From the NCBI GenBank assembly GCA_045598105.1, contig JAZLLK010000038.1, positions 1 to 52,037 of the forward strand: DNA of 52,037 nucleotides, written 5' to 3'. Shown here piece by piece: positions 33,157 through 41,338 of this stretch. The notes beneath the pieces were generated by a model. The model saw nothing but the letters and a program-made list of their open reading frames with translations. It was not told where the DNA came from and did not search any database. The translations under genes were made by a program, and so were the position numbers. The DNA comes from UBA1205 sp045598105. Lineage in GTDB: Bacteria > Bacteroidota > Bacteroidia > Bacteroidales > WCHB1-69. Each line of letters starts with the position of its first letter. The first letter of the stretch is position 1.

Positions 33157-33552
33157 ATGAATACAGATCCGATAGCAGATTATTTGACCAGAATACGTAA
33201 TGCCGTGATGGCAAAACATAGAGTGGTAGAAATACCCACGTCAAGTATGAAAAGAGAAATAACAAAAATATTGTTTGATAAAGGATACATATTAAATTAT
33301 AAATTTGAAGAAGGTGCACATGGTTCTATCAAAATAGCATTGAAGTATCATCCTGTATCAAAGCAATGTGCTATTACTGAGTTAAAACGCGTTAGCCGTC
33401 CTGGTTTACGTAAATATGTAGGTGCAGCAGAATTACCTCGCGTATTGAACGGATTAGGAATTGCAATAATATCCACTTCTCGCGGTTTAATGACAGACAA
33501 GGAAGCTCGTAGTTTGGGCGTAGGTGGAGAAGTTATATGTTACATTAGTTAA
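33157..33552 (+). CDS. rpsH: 30S ribosomal protein S8
   Basis: A 131-residue uS8, the translational regulator of the spc operon in E. coli. It has DPIADYLTRIRNA at the N-terminus and the C-terminal STSRGLMTDKEARSLGVGGEVICYIS. A Shine-Dalgarno sequence for the next gene begins two bases after its stop. Confidence 0.98.
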   Translation: MNTDPIADYLTRIRNAVMAKHRVVEIPTSSMKREITKILFDKGYILNYKFEEGAHGSIKIALKYHPVSKQCAITELKRVSRPGLRKYVGAAELPRVLNGLGIAIISTSRGLMTDKEARSLGVGGEVICYIS

Positions 33553-33553
33553 T

Positions 33554-33561
33554 AAAGGAGG
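33554..33561 (+). promoter_or_regulatory. Perfect Shine-Dalgarno site before rplF
   Basis: AAAGGAGG ends 7 nt before ATG 33569, the optimal spacing. Genes in this window otherwise lack Shine-Dalgarno sequences, as expected for Bacteroidota. It also settles the rplF start against an upstream in-frame ATG at 33524 inside rpsH. Confidence 0.85.
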
Positions 33562-33568
33562 TTACAAT

Positions 33569-34126
33569 ATGTCAAGAATAGGAAAATTACCCATATCATT
33601 ACCCAATGGTGTTAGCATCAATGTAGATGAAAAGACACACATGGTAACAGTAAAAGGTCAAAAAGGTGAATTGACACAATATGTAGATCCTTGTATTACT
33701 TTGAATGTAGAAGATGGAGTTTTGCATGTAGAACGTCACACCGAACAAAAGCGTCACAGAGCAATGCATGGTTTGTATAGGGCATTGTTAGCCAATATGG
33801 TGAAAGGTGTATCAGAAGGCTTTACCGTAGTGCAGCAGTTAGTAGGTACCGGTTATAAGGCACAGGCCAACGGGCAATTGTTGGAATTATCATTAGGATA
33901 TTCACATAACATTATATTTGAATTTCCTAAAGAAATAGCAGTAGAAACCGTTACCGAAAAAGGTAAGGATCCTCTTATTAAATTAACTTGTGCTGATAAG
34001 CAGTTATTAGGACAGGTTGCCAATAAGATAAGATCTTATCGTAAGCCTGAGCCTTACAAAGGAAAAGGTATTCGTTTCCAAGGTGAAGTTGTTCGTAGAA
34101 AAGCTGGTAAGTCAGCTGAAAAATAA
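33569..34126 (+). CDS. rplF: 50S ribosomal protein L6
   Basis: A 185-residue uL6 near the factor-binding site. It has SRIGKLPISLPNGV at the N-terminus, LLANMVKGVSEGFTVVQQLVGTGYKA in the middle and the conserved RKPEPYKGKGIRF near the C-terminus. Start ATG 33569 is fixed by the Shine-Dalgarno site and the family N-terminus. Confidence 0.98.
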   Translation: MSRIGKLPISLPNGVSINVDEKTHMVTVKGQKGELTQYVDPCITLNVEDGVLHVERHTEQKRHRAMHGLYRALLANMVKGVSEGFTVVQQLVGTGYKAQANGQLLELSLGYSHNIIFEFPKEIAVETVTEKGKDPLIKLTCADKQLLGQVANKIRSYRKPEPYKGKGIRFQGEVVRRKAGKSAEK

Positions 34127-34160
34127 GATTAATTTGTTAAAAATTTAAAATCCAAACAGG

Positions 34161-34514
34161 ATGGGAACAAAAAATCGTAAAGAGTTTAGAAGATTAAGAA
34201 TTAAACATAGAATTAGAAGAGATTTAAAAGGAACAGCTGAACGTCCTAGATTGTCTGTGTTTAGAAGTAATGCACAAATATACGCACAAGTAATCAATGA
34301 TGACCTTGGAACAACTTTGGTTTCTGCTTCATCAATAAGTATAGATCAAAAGGTGACCAAAACCGAACAGGCTAAAATGGTAGGTCAGGAATTGGCAAGT
34401 CGTGCATTGGCAGCAGGTATAAGTACTGTTGTATTTGATAGAAATGGTTATTTATACCATGGTAGAGTAAAATCTTTGGCTGATGCAGCTAGAGAAGGTG
34501 GTTTAAAATTCTAA
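34161..34514 (+). CDS. rplR: 50S ribosomal protein L18
   Basis: A 117-residue uL18, a 5S rRNA binder. It has RRLRIKHRIRRDLKGTAERPRLSVFRS and the C-terminal VFDRNGYLYHGRVKSLADAAREGGLKF. Nothing unusual. Confidence 0.98.
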   Translation: MGTKNRKEFRRLRIKHRIRRDLKGTAERPRLSVFRSNAQIYAQVINDDLGTTLVSASSISIDQKVTKTEQAKMVGQELASRALAAGISTVVFDRNGYLYHGRVKSLADAAREGGLKF

Positions 34515-34523
34515 ATGTGAGTT

Positions 34524-35036
34524 ATGTCAGATAATAGAAGAATAAAAACGAACGAAATCGAGTTTAAAGAAAGATTAGTTCACGTAGGTCGTGTGACAAA
34601 AGTAACTAAGGGTGGTAGAACATTTAGTTTTTCGGCCATAGTAGTTATAGGTAATGAAGACGGAGTAGTAGGTTACGGCTTAGGAAAAGCTAAGGAAGTA
34701 ACAGCTGCTATTCAAAAAGGAACAGAAGATGCAAAGAAAAATCTGATAAGAGTTCCTATATTGAAGGGCACTATTCCACATGCACAGGAATCACGTTATA
34801 GTGGATCAGTAGTATTTTTGAAACCTGCAGCTCCCGGTACAGGTGTTATAGCCGGTGGTGCTATGCGTGCCGTATTGGAAAGTGTGGGTGTAAAGAACGT
34901 GTTGGCTAAGTCAAAAGGTTCATCCAATCCCCATAGTGTGGTAAAAGCTACATTTGAAGCATTGGCAAAGATGAAAGATCCTTATAAAGTGGCTCAATTA
35001 AGAGGCGTGGATTTAAATACAGTATTCAACGGTTAG
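34524..35036 (+). CDS. rpsE: 30S ribosomal protein S5
   Basis: A 170-residue uS5 with the double-stranded-RNA-binding-like N-terminal domain (KERLVHVGRVTKVTKGGRTFSFSAIVVIG) and the C-terminal domain (GTGVIAGGAMRAVLESVGVKNVLAKSKGSSNP). It helps decoding accuracy and mRNA entry. Confidence 0.98.
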   Translation: MSDNRRIKTNEIEFKERLVHVGRVTKVTKGGRTFSFSAIVVIGNEDGVVGYGLGKAKEVTAAIQKGTEDAKKNLIRVPILKGTIPHAQESRYSGSVVFLKPAAPGTGVIAGGAMRAVLESVGVKNVLAKSKGSSNPHSVVKATFEALAKMKDPYKVAQLRGVDLNTVFNG

Positions 35037-35062
35037 TCGCAAATTGCTAAAAAGAATTAGAA

Positions 35063-35245
35063 ATGGACAAGAAGTTAAGAATAACACAAATAAAAAGTCA
35101 AATAGATAGACCCCAAGTGCAAAAAAGAACCATTAAGGCGCTTGGTATTCAAAAAGTGAATCGTCCTGTAGAAGTAGTGGCTACTCCTCAAGTATTGGGA
35201 ATGATTGAAACTGTAAAACATTTGTTAAAGGTAGAAGAAATTTAA
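35063..35245 (+). CDS. rpmD: 50S ribosomal protein L30
   Basis: A 60-residue uL30. It has LRITQIKSQIDRPQVQKRTIKALGIQKVN and a C-terminal GMIETVKHLLKVEE. Length is normal. It lies between rpsE and rplO as in most bacteria. Confidence 0.96.
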   Translation: MDKKLRITQIKSQIDRPQVQKRTIKALGIQKVNRPVEVVATPQVLGMIETVKHLLKVEEI

Positions 35246-35253
35246 TTAAAACC

Positions 35254-35263
35254 AAAAAAGGAG
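35254..35263 (+). promoter_or_regulatory. Shine-Dalgarno-like site before rplO
   Basis: AAAAAAGGAG ends 7 nt before ATG 35271. It is the second of three AGGAG sites in the superoperon. Confidence 0.6.
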
Positions 35264-35270
35264 TAAAGAG

Positions 35271-35714
35271 ATGAATTTAAGTAATTTAAAACCTGCTGCA
35301 GGATCAACCAAAGCAGAGAAAAGAATAGGAAGAGGTCAAGGATCTGGTAAAGGCGGTACTTCTACAAGAGGTAGCAATGGTGCAAAATCCCGTTCAGGAT
35401 ATTCCCAAAAGAAAGGTTTTGAAGGCGGTCAAATGCCTTTATATAGAAGAGTTCCTAAATTTGGTTTTAAGAATATCAGCAGAGTTGAATACACCGGCAT
35501 CAATGTGTCCACTTTACAACGTTTAGCTGACAAAGGTATATCTATAATAGATAGCGAAGTGTTAAGAGCTAATGGTTTGATAGGCAAAAAAGATTTAGTA
35601 AAAATTTTAGGTAAAGGTGAACTAACAACTAAAGTAGAAGTTAAGGCAAACGCTTTTTCTGCAAAAGCCAAACAATTAATTGAAGCCCAAGGTGGCGTAG
35701 CAACAGAATTATAA
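35271..35714 (+). CDS. rplO: 50S ribosomal protein L15
   Basis: A 147-residue uL15. It has LKPAAGSTKAEKRIGRGQGSGKGGTSTRG with the usual Gly/Arg-rich extension, the FEGGQMPLYRRVPKFGF block and a globular C-terminal domain. One base separates its stop from secY. Confidence 0.98.
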   Translation: MNLSNLKPAAGSTKAEKRIGRGQGSGKGGTSTRGSNGAKSRSGYSQKKGFEGGQMPLYRRVPKFGFKNISRVEYTGINVSTLQRLADKGISIIDSEVLRANGLIGKKDLVKILGKGELTTKVEVKANAFSAKAKQLIEAQGGVATEL

Positions 35715-35715
35715 G

Positions 35716-37095
35716 ATGAGAAGATTTATAACCACATTAAAGAACATTTATAGTATAGAAGAGCTTCGTAAGCGAATTCTATATACTTTAGGCATTATAT
35801 TGATTTACCGTGTAGGTTCATACATAGCCTTGCCGGGCATAGATGTACAAGCCTTGTCAAATACATCGTTCACCTCCAACTCTCGTGAAGGTTTACTTGG
35901 CTTATTGGATATGTTCTCCGGTGGTGCTTTCTCAAATGCTTCTATTTTTGCATTGGGTATTATGCCTTACATTTCAGCTTCCATTGTTGTACAATTATTA
36001 ACTTTGGTAGTACCTTATTTCCAACGTTTGCAACGTGAAGGTGAAAGTGGCAGAAAGAAGATAACCCAAATGACCCGTTTATTGACCATAGTAGTAACTG
36101 CATTACAGGCACCTGCTTATTTGGCCAATATGGTAAGTACGGTAGGTACTCATTCAGGTGTGTTCCACACTATCAATGGTAATGTAATTACAGGTCAGTT
36201 GCCGTTTGGATTTATCTTTACATCATTAATAGTATTAGTAGCCAGTACATTATTTATTATGTGGTTAGGTGAGCGTATTACCGAAAAAGGTATAGGTAAT
36301 GGTATATCCTTAATCATTATGGTAGGTATTATAGCCCGTTTACCTTTTGCATTATCAGCAGAGTTTGTATCAAGGGTAGCTGAAACCAATGGCGGTTTAG
36401 TTGTATTCTTAATAGAGATACTATTATTGGTATTGGTTATATTGGTAACAATATTATTAGTGCAAGGAACCCGAAAAGTTCCCGTACAATATGCAAAACG
36501 AATAGTAGGAAACAGACAATATGGCGGACAAAGACAATATTTACCTTTAAAGGTGAATGCAGCCGGAGTTATGCCTATAATATTTGCGCAGGCAATCATG
36601 TTTTTGCCTTTAACTATTATGGGATTTGCCACTAATGCAGAGTCTATGAGTGCTTTTGCTTCGGCTTTGACCAATTATAATGGTTTTTGGTATAACTTTG
36701 TATTCTTTGTATTAATCATATTGTTCACCTACTTCTATACTGCTATTACTTTTAATCCTAATCAAATAGCAGAAGATATGAAGAAGAATGGCGGATTTAT
36801 TCCCGGTGTTAAGCCCGGTAAAAAAACTATTGAATTTATAGATAATATTATTTCAAAAATAACATTACCGGGTTCAATATTTTTGGGTATAGTGGCAATA
36901 ATGCCTGCTTTTGCACGTTTATTAGGGATTAACTCTCAGTTTGCACAATTCTTTGGCGGTACCTCACTATTGATTATGGTTGGTGTGGTATTAGACACAT
37001 TGCAACAAATAGAGAGTCATTTATTAATGAGACATTATGACGGCTTGACAAAATCGGGTCGTATAAAAGGACGTTCTGCACTTCCCATACAATAA
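35716..37095 (+). CDS. secY: Protein translocase subunit SecY
   Basis: A 459-residue polytopic inner-membrane protein with ten transmembrane helices, the channel of the Sec translocon. It has the N-terminal ELRKRILYTLGIILIYRVGSYI, plug region (LLDMFSGGAFSNASIFALGIMPYISASI), the cytoplasmic loop GTRKVPVQYAKR, and a C-terminal GGTSLLIMVGVVLD. It sits in its normal place after rplO; adk, which follows secY in many bacteria, is absent and map follows directly. Confidence 0.99.
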   Translation: MRRFITTLKNIYSIEELRKRILYTLGIILIYRVGSYIALPGIDVQALSNTSFTSNSREGLLGLLDMFSGGAFSNASIFALGIMPYISASIVVQLLTLVVPYFQRLQREGESGRKKITQMTRLLTIVVTALQAPAYLANMVSTVGTHSGVFHTINGNVITGQLPFGFIFTSLIVLVASTLFIMWLGERITEKGIGNGISLIIMVGIIARLPFALSAEFVSRVAETNGGLVVFLIEILLLVLVILVTILLVQGTRKVPVQYAKRIVGNRQYGGQRQYLPLKVNAAGVMPIIFAQAIMFLPLTIMGFATNAESMSAFASALTNYNGFWYNFVFFVLIILFTYFYTAITFNPNQIAEDMKKNGGFIPGVKPGKKTIEFIDNIISKITLPGSIFLGIVAIMPAFARLLGINSQFAQFFGGTSLLIMVGVVLDTLQQIESHLLMRHYDGLTKSGRIKGRSALPIQ

Positions 37096-37097
37096 AA

Positions 37098-37877
37098 ATG
37101 ATACATTTAAAAACAGAGCGGGAAATAGATATAATGAAAGAAAGTGCTTCCATAGTAGGAAGGACTTTAGGTGAGGTAGCCAAGCTGATAAAGCCGGGGG
37201 TACGTTGTAAAACATTAGATAGCGTAGCCGAGACTTTTATTAGGGATAACGGAGCTATACCCAGCTTTAAAAATTATAACGGTTTTCCCGCTACGTTATG
37301 TATCTCAGTGAATGATGTAATAGTTCACGGTATACCCGGAGAGTACGAGTTACGTGATGGTGATATAGTGTCAGTGGATTGCGGTGCCAAGAAGAATGGT
37401 TTTCATGCGGACTATGCTTATACATTTTGTGTAGGCAATGTGGCGGAAGAAATAAGGAATTTGTGTAATCGCACCAAGGAGTCATTATATTTAGGCATAG
37501 AGCTGGCGGTAGCCGGCAATCGCATAGGTGATGTAAGCCAAGCCATACAGTCGTATGTTGAAAGGTATGGGTACTCGGTAGTGAGGGAAATGATAGGTCA
37601 CGGAGTAGGCAGAAATTTGCATGAAGGGCCTGAGGTTCCCAATTATGGAGTAAAAGGGAGTGGCGCCAAAATAAAGAAAGGTATGGTATTCTGCATAGAG
37701 CCCATGATAAATTTGGGTGTAAAGAATATCAAAATAGATAGAGACGGATGGACAACGCGTACAGCGGATGGTTTGCCTTCGGCACACTATGAGCACATGG
37801 TAGCCATAAGAGATAATGGTACGGAAGTATTGTCCACCTATCAATATGTAGAAGACGTAATAAATAACATAAAATAG
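37098..37877 (+). CDS. map: Type I methionine aminopeptidase
   Basis: A 259-residue pita-bread enzyme that removes the initiator methionine. The metal ligands are Asp94 (SVDCGA), Asp105 (HADYAYTF), His168 (GHGVGRNLHEGPEVPNY), Glu201 (FCIEPM) and Glu231 (HYEHMVAI); the substrate-site His77 is in VIVHGIP. It starts 2 nt after secY and abuts infA with no gap. Confidence 0.98.
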   Translation: MIHLKTEREIDIMKESASIVGRTLGEVAKLIKPGVRCKTLDSVAETFIRDNGAIPSFKNYNGFPATLCISVNDVIVHGIPGEYELRDGDIVSVDCGAKKNGFHADYAYTFCVGNVAEEIRNLCNRTKESLYLGIELAVAGNRIGDVSQAIQSYVERYGYSVVREMIGHGVGRNLHEGPEVPNYGVKGSGAKIKKGMVFCIEPMINLGVKNIKIDRDGWTTRTADGLPSAHYEHMVAIRDNGTEVLSTYQYVEDVINNIK

Positions 37878-38099
37878 ATGGCTAAACAGGAAGCTATAGA
37901 GCAAGACGGTATAGTAAAAGAATCGTTGGGAAACGCAATGTTTAGAGTTGAACTCGAGAATGGGCATATCGTTACGGCACATGTGTCGGGGAAAATGAGG
38001 ATGCATTACATTAAGATATTACCCGGTGACAAGGTGAAAATGGAAATGTCAATTTATGATTTAACAAAAGCAAGAATTATATTTAGGTATAAAAATTAG
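37878..38099 (+). CDS. infA: Translation initiation factor IF-1
   Basis: A 73-residue OB-fold protein that occupies the ribosomal A site during initiation. It has GIVKESLGNAMFRVELENGH, AHVSGKMRMHYIKILPGDKV and SIYDLTKARIIFRYK. Its start follows the map stop immediately. Confidence 0.98.
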   Translation: MAKQEAIEQDGIVKESLGNAMFRVELENGHIVTAHVSGKMRMHYIKILPGDKVKMEMSIYDLTKARIIFRYKN

Positions 38100-38107
38100 C
38101 GATACAA

Positions 38108-38224
38108 ATGAAAGTAAAAACATCAGTTAAAAAAAGGTCAGACGAATGTAAAGTGGTTCGTCGTAAAGGAGTTGTTTACGTAATAAACAAGAAGAATCCT
38201 AAATTCAAACAAAGACAAGGATAA
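38108..38224 (+). CDS. rpmJ: 50S ribosomal protein L36, zinc-free form
   Basis: A 38-residue bL36, from ATG 38108 to TAA 38222-38224. It reads MKVKTSVKKRSDECKVVRR and ends KNPKFKQRQG. Of the zinc ligands in the usual form only one cysteine (Cys14) remains; the second and third Cys and the His are Asp/Ser, Asn/Lys and Phe type residues, so zinc is not bound. It lies in its usual place between infA and rpsM. Confidence 0.97.
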   Translation: MKVKTSVKKRSDECKVVRRKGVVYVINKKNPKFKQRQG

Positions 38225-38243
38225 TAAATAGATAAAATAACGT

Positions 38244-38251
38244 AAAAGGAG
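38244..38251 (+). promoter_or_regulatory. Shine-Dalgarno-like site before rpsM
   Basis: AAAAGGAG ends 9 nt before ATG 38261. It is the third AGGAG site in the superoperon, at the first gene of the classical alpha operon. Confidence 0.6.
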
Positions 38252-38260
38252 TAAGATTAT

Positions 38261-38635
38261 ATGGCAAGAATTGCTGGTATTGATTTACCAAACAACAAAA
38301 GAGGAGTAATTGGTTTAACTTACATTTACGGCATTGGTCGTTCAACATCTGCGAAGATATTAACAGAAGCCAATGTATCTCTTGACAAGAAAGTACAAGA
38401 TTGGAATGATGATGAGTTGAGTGCCATCCGTGGTATTATTTCTGAAATGAAGATAGAAGGTGCCCTTCGTTCTGAAGTTCAGATGAATATTAAACGATTA
38501 ATGGACATAGGCTGTTATCGCGGAATCCGTCATCGTATTGGATTACCTCTTCGTGGTCAATCTACGAAAAACAATGCGCGTACACGTAAAGGGCGTAAAA
38601 AAGTTGTTGCCAACAAGAAAAAAGCAACGAAATAG
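38261..38635 (+). CDS. rpsM: 30S ribosomal protein S13
   Basis: A 124-residue uS13 of the 30S head. It has ARIAGIDLPNNKRGVIGLTYIYGIGRS and the C-terminal RGIRHRIGLPLRGQSTKNNARTRKG. Nothing unusual. Confidence 0.99.
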   Translation: MARIAGIDLPNNKRGVIGLTYIYGIGRSTSAKILTEANVSLDKKVQDWNDDELSAIRGIISEMKIEGALRSEVQMNIKRLMDIGCYRGIRHRIGLPLRGQSTKNNARTRKGRKKVVANKKKATK

Positions 38636-38661
38636 TTAACAAATTAAAAATTTAGAGATTT

Positions 38662-39051
38662 ATGGCAAAATCGACAAAAGTTACTAAAAAAAGAGTAGTA
38701 AAAGTGGACGCGGTTGGAAGAGCTTATATTCAGGCATCTTTCAATAATGTAATAGTTACATTGACCAATTCTACAGGACAAGCAATATCCTGGTCATCTG
38801 CCGGTAAAATGGGTTTTAGAGGTTCTAAAAAGAACACTCCGTATGCAGCTCAAATGGCAGCACAAGACGCATCAAAAGTTGCTTTTGATTTAGGTCTTCG
38901 CAGAGTAAAAGTTTTTGTAAAGGGTCCTGGTGGCGGACGTGAATCTGCAATACGCACCATTAATGCTGCTGGAATAGAAGTTACAGAAATAGTGGATATT
39001 ACACCACTTCCGCATAATGGATGCAGACCTCCCAAAAGAAGAAGAGTGTAA
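38662..39051 (+). CDS. rpsK: 30S ribosomal protein S11
   Basis: A 129-residue uS11 of the platform. It has AYIQASFNNVIVTLTNSTGQAISWSSAGKMGFRGSKKNTPYAAQ (split across the N-terminal half) and the C-terminal TPLPHNGCRPPKRRRV. Nothing unusual. Confidence 0.99.
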   Translation: MAKSTKVTKKRVVKVDAVGRAYIQASFNNVIVTLTNSTGQAISWSSAGKMGFRGSKKNTPYAAQMAAQDASKVAFDLGLRRVKVFVKGPGGGRESAIRTINAAGIEVTEIVDITPLPHNGCRPPKRRRV

Positions 39052-39087
39052 GGATATTTTTGTTAAAACGAAAAAGAATAAGAAATT

Positions 39088-39690
39088 ATGGCAAGATATA
39101 TAGGACCAAAAACCAAAATAGCAAAGAAATTTAAAGACCCTATTTACGGTTCGGACAAATATTTTGAGAGATCAATGGAACAGGGTCAATCTCATAACAA
39201 GCGTTCAGGTAAATTATCAGAATATGGTATGCAGTTGCAGGAAAAGCAGAAAGCAAAATATACCTATGGTATTTTGGAACGTCAATTTAAGAACATATTT
39301 CACAGAGCTTCTTCTAAGAAGGGTATCACCGGTGAGGTGTTGTTGCAATTAATAGAAGCTCGTTTGGACAATGTGGTATATCGTATGGGCATAGCACCTA
39401 CACGTGCAGCTGCACGTCAATTGGTGTCACACCGTCACATATTGGTAAATGGAGCAGTGGTTAACGTTCCTTCGTATTCATTACGTCCCGGTGATATAGT
39501 AGGCGTAAGAGAACGTTCAAAATCATGTGAAGTGATAGTTGACTCTTTGAGTCGTCACAATGCAAGTGCATATGCATGGTTAGAGTGGGATGCTAACACC
39601 ATGTCCGGAAAATTTATGCAATATCCCGAAAGAGAAGCAATTCCTGAAAATATCAAAGAACAATTGATAGTTGAGTTGTACTCTAAATAA
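39088..39690 (+). CDS. rpsD: 30S ribosomal protein S4
   Basis: A 200-residue uS4, an assembly initiator and the alpha-operon repressor in E. coli. It has MARYIGPKTKIAKKF, the S4 RNA-binding domain (LDNVVYRMGIAPTRAAARQLVSHRHI) and the C-terminal PEREAIPENIKEQLIVELYSK. The N-terminal zinc cysteines found in some bacteria are absent. Confidence 0.98.
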   Translation: MARYIGPKTKIAKKFKDPIYGSDKYFERSMEQGQSHNKRSGKLSEYGMQLQEKQKAKYTYGILERQFKNIFHRASSKKGITGEVLLQLIEARLDNVVYRMGIAPTRAAARQLVSHRHILVNGAVVNVPSYSLRPGDIVGVRERSKSCEVIVDSLSRHNASAYAWLEWDANTMSGKFMQYPEREAIPENIKEQLIVELYSK

Positions 39691-39726
39691 TAGTTTATAA
39701 AGTTAACAATTTAAAATTAAAAAGTA

Positions 39727-40722
39727 ATGGTTACAATACCCTTTCAAAAACCGGATAAAGTGCTAATGGTAGAATCAACAGATTCTTTTGGCGTTTTTGA
39801 ATTTCGTCCTCTCCAACCAGGATATGGAATGACAATAGGAAATGCTCTGAGAAGGGTTTTGCTTTCATCTTTAGAGGGTTTTGCAATTACTTCAATAAAA
39901 ATAGATGGCGTTGCTCATGAATTTGCGACCATACCGGGCGTTATAGAAGACGTTACCGATATAGTATTGAACGTAAAACAAATTCGTTTGAAAAGCAAGA
40001 TAGATGATCAAATGAATGAAAAAGTACGTGTTACTATTAGTGGTCAAGATGAATTCAAGGCAGGGGATATTAACAAATTTTTAAATAATTTCCAAGTCCT
40101 GAATACCGATTTGCACATTTGTTCTATGGAGCCCAGTGTTACTCTAAACATAGAGTTTACTATAGACAAAGGTCGCGGATATGTAACAATTGAAGAAAAC
40201 AGATTGCTCCATGAAGGTCCGGGAGTGATAGTAATAGATTCATCACACTCACCTATTAAAAACGTGATGTACCGAGTAGAAAGTTACCGTGTGGAACAAA
40301 AAACCGACTTTGATAAGTTAGTATTTGAAATAACCACCGACGGAACCGTACATCCCAAGGATGCATTGAAAAAAGCTGCAAGTGTGTTAATTCAGCATTT
40401 CGTATTGTTCTCAGATGAAAAAATCGCCGTTTCAACCGACGAAGTATCATTGTCAAACGAATTTGATGAGGCATCGTTGCACATTCGTCAATTGCTCAAA
40501 TCAAGATTAGTGGAAATGGATTTGTCAGTAAGAGCATTGAATTGCTTGAAAGCTGCTGAGGTAGAAACACTTGGTGAATTGGTGGCTTTCCAAAAGACTG
40601 ATTTGTTGAAATTTAGAAATTTTGGTAAAAAATCCTTAAATGAATTGGAAGAATTAGTGAAGTCTAAAGGTTTAGATTTCGGTATGAATATTTCAAAGTA
40701 TAAATTGGATTTAGAAAAGTAG
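39727..40722 (+). CDS. rpoA: RNA polymerase subunit alpha
   Basis: A 331-residue alpha subunit. The N-terminal assembly domain (FEFRPLQPGYGMTIGNALRRVLLSSLEG) and the C-terminal DNA/activator-binding domain (VRALNCLKAAEVETLGELV, LLKFRNFGKKSLNELEELV) are joined by an acidic linker. It is the penultimate gene of the superoperon. Confidence 0.99.
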   Translation: MVTIPFQKPDKVLMVESTDSFGVFEFRPLQPGYGMTIGNALRRVLLSSLEGFAITSIKIDGVAHEFATIPGVIEDVTDIVLNVKQIRLKSKIDDQMNEKVRVTISGQDEFKAGDINKFLNNFQVLNTDLHICSMEPSVTLNIEFTIDKGRGYVTIEENRLLHEGPGVIVIDSSHSPIKNVMYRVESYRVEQKTDFDKLVFEITTDGTVHPKDALKKAASVLIQHFVLFSDEKIAVSTDEVSLSNEFDEASLHIRQLLKSRLVEMDLSVRALNCLKAAEVETLGELVAFQKTDLLKFRNFGKKSLNELEELVKSKGLDFGMNISKYKLDLEK

Positions 40723-40728
40723 AAGAAT

Positions 40729-41232
40729 ATGAGACACGGAAAAAAAGTAAATCATTTAGGAAGAACAAGTGCACATCGTAAAGCAATGATGTCGAACATG
40801 GCTGCTTCGCTGATTCTTAACAAAAGAATAAATACGACAGTAGCTAAGGCTAAAGCCTTACGTAAATATATTGAACCTCTTATTACCAAATCAAAAGAAG
40901 ATACTACTCATTCTCGCAGAGTTGTGTTCAGTTATTTACAAAACAAGGAAGCCGTAACAGAATTATTTAGAGAAGTATCACAAAAAGTAGCTAATCGTCC
41001 CGGCGGTTATACCCGTATATTGCATACAGGTTTCCGTATAGGTGATGCTGCTGAAATGTGTATGATGGAATTAGTAGACTTTAATGAAGGCTATAGCCAA
41101 AATAAAGGTAGCAGGAAGAAAGCCGCTAAGGCTACCCGTAGAAGCAGCAAGAAAAAATCAGAAGTTGCAGAAACCGCAGCTGAGCCTGTAGCAGAAGTTG
41201 CAACTCCCGCTGAAGAAGTTAAAGCCGAATAA
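40729..41232 (+). CDS. rplQ: 50S ribosomal protein L17 with a C-terminal tail
   Basis: A 167-residue bL17. The core (MRHGKKVNHLGRTSAHRKAMM to AAEMCMMELVDFNEGY, about 122 residues) is standard. It is followed by a low-complexity tail of about 45 residues, first Lys/Arg/Ser-rich and then Ala/Glu/Val/Pro-rich. Such tails are common in Bacteroidota L17. A strong terminator follows. Confidence 0.97.
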   Translation: MRHGKKVNHLGRTSAHRKAMMSNMAASLILNKRINTTVAKAKALRKYIEPLITKSKEDTTHSRRVVFSYLQNKEAVTELFREVSQKVANRPGGYTRILHTGFRIGDAAEMCMMELVDFNEGYSQNKGSRKKAAKATRRSSKKKSEVAETAAEPVAEVATPAEEVKAE

Positions 41233-41259
41233 TAACGTTGTTTTTATATCCTAAACTAA

Positions 41260-41292
41260 AGAGAAATTGTGATAACAATTTCTCTTTTTTTT
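41260..41292 (+). terminator. Terminator of the ribosomal superoperon
   Basis: An 11-bp perfect stem AGAGAAATTGT / ACAATTTCTCT (41260-41270 and 41275-41285) with loop GATA is followed by a run of Ts. It lies 27 nt after the rplQ stop and is the first clear terminator after the one behind mutA. Confidence 0.9.
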
Positions 41293-41326
41293 ATTGTAGA
41301 CAGGCTTGTATGTAAAAAAAAATAAA

Positions 41327-41334
41327 TATCTTTG
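41327..41334 (+). promoter_or_regulatory. -7 promoter element abutting the EEP-family gene
   Basis: TATCTTTG followed by C, only 4 nt before ATG 41339; a TTG lies 18 bp upstream of it. The transcript would start at or next to the ATG, so it is probably leaderless. Confidence 0.65.
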
Positions 41335-41338
41335 CACT

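Noticed and set aside
37491..38006. A 171-codon minus-strand frame opposite map and infA
   Set aside because: Antisense to two highly conserved genes; aromatic-rich translation with no recognisable domain.
38108..38224. Treating L36 as degenerate because zinc ligands are missing
   Set aside because: The zinc-free form is a normal variant; length and the remaining motif are intact.
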